The notes below the pieces were generated by a model. The model had not been told where the DNA came from, searched no databases, and saw nothing but the letters and a program-made list of their open reading frames with translations. 64,000 nucleotides of DNA, taken from assembly GCF_005886805.2 (NCBI RefSeq), contig NZ_CP045429.1, positions 2,760,501-2,824,500 on the forward strand, given 5' to 3'. This DNA comes from Pseudoalteromonas rubra. Its GTDB lineage: Bacteria; Pseudomonadota; Gammaproteobacteria; Enterobacterales; Alteromonadaceae. This document shows positions 62,842-64,000 of this stretch, in pieces. The position numbers were made by a program, and so were the translations under genes. The number at the start of each line of letters is the position of its first letter. The first letter of the stretch is position 1.

Positions 62842-64000
62842 TTAAAGGCTGATGCCTTTACGCTGTGCTTTCTCTTTAATGAAAGAGGCCCAGCTGCGAG
62901 CAAATTTACGTGTTCTAGGATCTTCCTGAGCCTTAACAATCGCAGTATATGCTTGCTTATACTTTTCCTGATACAGGTAAGCTTCCGCCAAGTCTGAGTA
63001 GATTGTGCCTTTTTTCTCAGAACCCAGTTCCAACGCTTTGTTCAAACGAACAACGGCTGCGCTGTACTGCTGATCCTGAAGTAACAAGCTACCAGCTTTG
63101 CGGTATAACTCAGCATCTTCGTCAAACTTTGCAGCTTCTTCATAGTACTTAGCAGCATCGCTGATGTGCTTAGCCTGATGATAGTAGCTGGCAACAGCCG
63201 TCACGTTTTGCTTAGTGCGCTTAACCTTCTCCTCTTTGACCGACTTTTCCATCACCTTAGCGGCTTTGTATGGAATTTCGTTCAATGAGTAGTAGCTGCT
63301 CAGAATTTTATAATGGTTTTCTTTTTCAAAATAACCATTTTTATAAGCCACTTCCATCACGGTTTGACCTTTTTTGTAGTCTTCCGTTTGCATATAGAAG
63401 GAGCCCAACTGAGTCCACATTTTCGGGTCTTCAGGGAACAGTTTCACCAGCTCTTCAGCCACCTTTACGGCGTTTTTGAACTGCTTAAGCTCAAAGTAAG
63501 AACCAATTTTAAGCATATAGAATGACTTATTTGGTTCTTCTTTGTTTAGCGCAATTGCCTGGTCCGCCGGCTCAATCACATCTCTGAACTGCTTGAGTTC
63601 ATAGTTTGCCTGAGCAATACGGCCATACACTTTAGCATCTAGCTCGCCAGTGAAATCCATCCAGTCGTAGTAAGCTTTCTTGGCACCGTCGTATTGCTCA
63701 GTACCAATCAGAAGGTCACCTAACAACTTAATTAGATCGCCTTGATCTTTAAAGTTCAGCACATCTGGCGCAATCGCCTGACGGATGTACTTGATTGCTG
63801 TTTGATACTCTTCTTTCTGAGCATACAAGTTACCCAGGTAACGGTTTACCGTAGCGCGGTCGAAGTCGTCAGACGCGTCGATTTCAAGCAATAATGCAAT
63901 CGCTTCATCAACTTTGTCTTCGTTATACAAGTCAAACGCTTTGATAACCTTTTTACCAACTCGCTCACCCATAACCTTAGTTTTGGCATTTTTGCGCGCT
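62842..64000 (-). CDS. TPR-repeat protein (partial, start lies beyond the right edge)
   Basis: The frame is open to the window edge; codons upstream of an internal ATG at 63972 read RKNAKTKV, so the true start is outside. The rest is built of TPR-like helical pairs (about residues 20-340), for example VNRYLGNLYAQKEEYQTAIKYIRQAI and YSDLAEAYLYQEKYKQAYTAIVKA. It ends SWASFIKEKAQRKGISL. Proteins of this sort sit at the end of TonB2-ExbB-ExbD operons in Vibrio and Alteromonadales (TtpC-associated TPR); the needed neighbours are outside the window, so that link is inference. Confidence 0.75.
   Translation of the reverse strand, partial: ARKNAKTKVMGERVGKKVIKAFDLYNEDKVDEAIALLLEIDASDDFDRATVNRYLGNLYAQKEEYQTAIKYIRQAIAPDVLNFKDQGDLIKLLGDLLIGTEQYDGAKKAYYDWMDFTGELDAKVYGRIAQANYELKQFRDVIEPADQAIALNKEEPNKSFYMLKIGSYFELKQFKNAVKVAEELVKLFPEDPKMWTQLGSFYMQTEDYKKGQTVMEVAYKNGYFEKENHYKILSSYYSLNEIPYKAAKVMEKSVKEEKVKRTKQNVTAVASYYHQAKHISDAAKYYEEAAKFDEDAELYRKAGSLLLQDQQYSAAVVRLNKALELGSEKKGTIYSDLAEAYLYQEKYKQAYTAIVKAQEDPRTRKFARSWASFIKEKAQRKGISL

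Noticed and set aside
1..64000. tRNA or rRNA genes, and attachment sites of a classic integrative island
   Set aside because: I found no tRNA- or rRNA-like sequence and no flanking direct repeat next to a full-length integrase; only the intI relic is present.

Overview
The window looks like a chromosomal segment of a marine gammaproteobacterium of the order Alteromonadales, most likely Pseudoalteromonas or a close relative. This is inferred from gene content and protein style (TonB receptor/tryptophan-halogenase/SapC cluster, DUF3080 and DUF6279 lipoproteins, HvfABC-type bufferin genes, an integron with Vibrio-like IntI sequence); no rRNA or tRNA gene is present to confirm it.

Layout. 0-9 kb: the start of a secreted (cupin-like) protein running off the left edge, a glycerate-kinase-like P-loop kinase, a BaeRS-like two-component system, a PilZ protein, a stand-alone response regulator, HrpA helicase and a CBS-pair protein. 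9-16 kb: isoaspartyl peptidase, SapC, tryptophan halogenase and a large TonB-dependent receptor with two identical LacI-type palindromes upstream. 16-19 kb: htpG and recR. 19-23 kb: MlaC-like protein, PagL-like outer-membrane lipid A deacylase and a second TonB receptor. 23.3-35.4 kb: an accessory region that I read as a decayed chromosomal integron. It has a broken intI relic at its right end, an attI-side core site, two well supported attC sites plus one attC split by an IS, leftward lipoprotein, membrane and secreted cassette genes, a glycosyltransferase, one complete ISAs1-family element, and one nearly full-length and three fragmentary copies of an IS10-like element. 35.5-42 kb: an MDR oxidoreductase, an RND efflux pump (MFP plus transporter) and its divergent LysR regulator. 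42-50 kb: CpdB-like nucleotidase, a secreted protein with three OB-fold-like repeats, a DUF6279 lipoprotein, a methyltransferase, a DUF998-like membrane protein and a small secreted protein. 50-52.5 kb: an RtcB2-PrfH ribosome rescue/repair operon with a third, unrecognised, translationally coupled gene and a structured leader carrying a 13-codon ORF. 52.5-58 kb: DUF1330, a small secreted protein, a rhomboid protease, ybaB, dnaX, apt and a 40-residue membrane peptide. 58-60 kb: HvfABC bufferin operon. 60-64 kb: dusC, a DksA/TraR zinc-finger protein, a DUF3080 lipoprotein and a TPR protein running off the right edge.

Two large-scale points stand out. First, the gene order apt-dnaX-ybaB-recR-htpG, contiguous in E. 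coli and many gammaproteobacteria, is present on one strand but split between ybaB and recR by about 35.3 kb that holds nearly all the accessory content. Second, the integron appears frozen: its integrase has an in-frame stop and is cut to about 70 codons, attC sites are invaded by an IS10-like element, and an ISAs1 element splits one cassette gene. Other sequence-level signals include a complete dnaX programmed -1 frameshift module and a T-N11-A palindrome shared between the RND/LysR intergenic region and the mlaC/pagL intergenic region.
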